Source: Timonella senegalensis JC301 (GTDB taxonomy: Bacteria; Actinomycetota; Actinomycetes; Actinomycetales; Cellulomonadaceae). Taken from it: a stretch of DNA of 44,382 nt. Position 1 is the stretch's first letter. Each line of letters opens with the position of its first letter. Under the pieces are notes generated by a model. That model saw only the letters and a list, made by a program, of their open reading frames with translations. It ran no database searches and was not told where the DNA came from. Below, in pieces: positions 43,483 to 44,382 of the stretch. The DNA lies in the NCBI RefSeq assembly GCF_000312125.1, contig NZ_HE978642.1, positions 683,548 through 727,929 of the forward strand. Direction: 5' to 3'. The translations under genes and the position numbers were made by a program.

Positions 43483-44382
43483 TCAGTCTTCGTCCTTGGC
43501 TTCTTCGTCTACCGAGTCGTCGGACTCGTCGTCGTTGTCAGCCTCGTCTTCGTCTTCGTCTTCGTCAGAGTCAGAATCTTCGGACTCTTCCTCGTCAAAG
43601 TCAGCCTCTTCTGACTCTTCAGCGAGGTCGTAGACCAAGACATCTTCCGAGTCTTCACCAATTGGCTCCTCGATCGAAGCCAGTTCAGCTGGGCTCAGGT
43701 GTGAGAGAAGTTCGTCAGCTTCCTCTTCGCGGCCAAGAACCTCACCGAGAATCGCAGCTCGTGCACCAATGACGCGAACCTGAAGGTCGCGGCGTCCGGC
43801 TGGGACCTCAATGCTGTCGAGGTGCGCGAGTGCGGCTTCGTTCTCCTCGAGGTCAACACGAGCGCCCGCAACTACAATCCCGAGCTCAACCTGAGCTTCA
43901 GGGCTCAGCGTTGCTGCTTCTTCGGACTGCGCGAGTGCAATTGCCTTCTCTGGGCGTCCCAAGCCGCGTTCGCAGTCTGCCATCAGTGGTAGGTGTTCGG
44001 AGCTTCCGTTGAGGCGGCGAACGGTGCGGAACTCGCGAAGAGCCTCTGCATAACGTTCGGTGTAGTACGCCGCAAGACCGGCTGCTTCGCGAACGATGTC
44101 AACACGTCCGCCGCGGCGGAGCGCTTCCTGCGCGTGCTTGTATGCAAGCTCAGGGTCGGTGTCGAGGAGTTGACCGGTCATGATGAGGTGCAGTCCAACG
44201 ACCTCTGCGTTTTCCTTCGAGAGCGTACGTAGACGGCCTCGTGCATCGCGGTCCAGCATTGAGAACGTGATGGTCTCAGGGATTGCTGGTGCATCGTGGC
44301 GAACACTCGAGTGGCCCTCTTCGCGGCGGTCACCGCGAGGCGCCCGCTCAGTGCGGTCGAAGTTGCGTGGTCCGCGGTCGTC
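43483..44382 (-). CDS. TPR protein with very acidic tail (5' end beyond window)
   Basis: 299 codons are visible and the frame stays open to the window edge, so the start lies outside. The first 40 residues are Arg/Asp/Gly-rich and disordered (RGPRNFDRTERAPRGDRREE). Residues 40-220 form helical repeats of TPR type (LAYKHAQEALRRGGRVDIVR; AAYYTERYAEALREFRTVRR; GLGRPEKAIALAQSEEAATL). The last 60 are nearly all Asp/Glu/Ser. Such proteins act as binding platforms; partner unknown. It heads the conserved block here and corresponds to the gene before the HAD hydrolase in mycobacteria. Confidence 0.88.
   Translation of the reverse strand, partial: DDRGPRNFDRTERAPRGDRREEGHSSVRHDAPAIPETITFSMLDRDARGRLRTLSKENAEVVGLHLIMTGQLLDTDPELAYKHAQEALRRGGRVDIVREAAGLAAYYTERYAEALREFRTVRRLNGSSEHLPLMADCERGLGRPEKAIALAQSEEAATLSPEAQVELGIVVAGARVDLEENEAALAHLDSIEVPAGRRDLQVRVIGARAAILGEVLGREEEADELLSHLSPAELASIEEPIGEDSEDVLVYDLAEESEEADFDEEESEDSDSDEDEDEDEADNDDESDDSVDEEAKDED

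Noticed and set aside
43500-43620. GAC/GTC-rich repetitive segment
   Set aside because: It is the Asp/Glu/Ser tail of the TPR protein, not an independent repeat.

Overview
The window is from a high-GC Gram-positive bacterium of the Actinomycetota. The strongest evidence is the gene block at 30.1-44.4 kb: a TPR protein, a HAD hydrolase, a 52-residue protein, tlyA, nadK, recN, steA, mctB, a MraY/WecA-like protein, murJ, a glycosyltransferase, pyrG and an ADP-ribose Nudix gene. Mycobacteria and their relatives carry this block in nearly the same order. GTG/TTG starts, 1-8 nt gene overlaps, several probable leaderless transcripts and a wall-anchored LAQTG protein also fit. A host-associated Actinomycetales member is likely, but that is inference. 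No tRNA, rRNA, CRISPR array or transposase was found.

Layout. 1-2.5 kb: the start of a POT peptide transporter, an unknown membrane-anchored secreted protein and a NYN-domain RNase-like protein; a 22-nt palindrome separates the last two. 2.6-7.8 kb: a lower-GC accessory stretch with two unknown genes and a coupled MutT-type Nudix / PLD-helicase-DUF3427 pair that looks like mobile defence or repair DNA. 8.0-9.3 kb: trpB standing alone behind a candidate operator. 9.6-13.3 kb: a 1258-residue wall-anchored protein combining a phosphodiester glycosidase and a metallophosphatase. 13.6-17.4 kb: two tandem old-yellow-enzyme-like flavoproteins, the second having lost an active-site Tyr and its NAD(P)H domain. 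17.6-18.8 kb: a lipoprotein and a small membrane protein.

18.9-26.1 kb: a complete suf operon for Fe-S cluster assembly (sufR-B-D-Rieske-C, three palindromic elements, then S-U-T), with a DtxR/IdeR-like iron box over the candidate sufR promoter. 26.2-29.3 kb, divergent: an ABC-2 exporter pair, a 56-nt hairpin and ctaA (heme A synthase). 29.5-30.1 kb: a tag glycosylase lacking most zinc ligands. 30.1-44.4 kb: the conserved block described above, read leftwards, serving CTP supply, lipid II export, envelope and division functions, DNA repair, NADP supply and rRNA methylation.

Main points for a second look: a frameshift at a C6/G6 tract that splits the HAD hydrolase at 42754-42759; the Nudix/PLD-helicase pair; the flavoprotein pair with matching promoters but uneven decay; solitary trpB, which may serve indole salvage; and several unexplained palindromes. 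No gene-free stretch exceeds 300 bases. The two longest, 9261-9559 and 13337-13635, hold the promoter side of one gene and the terminator of the next.
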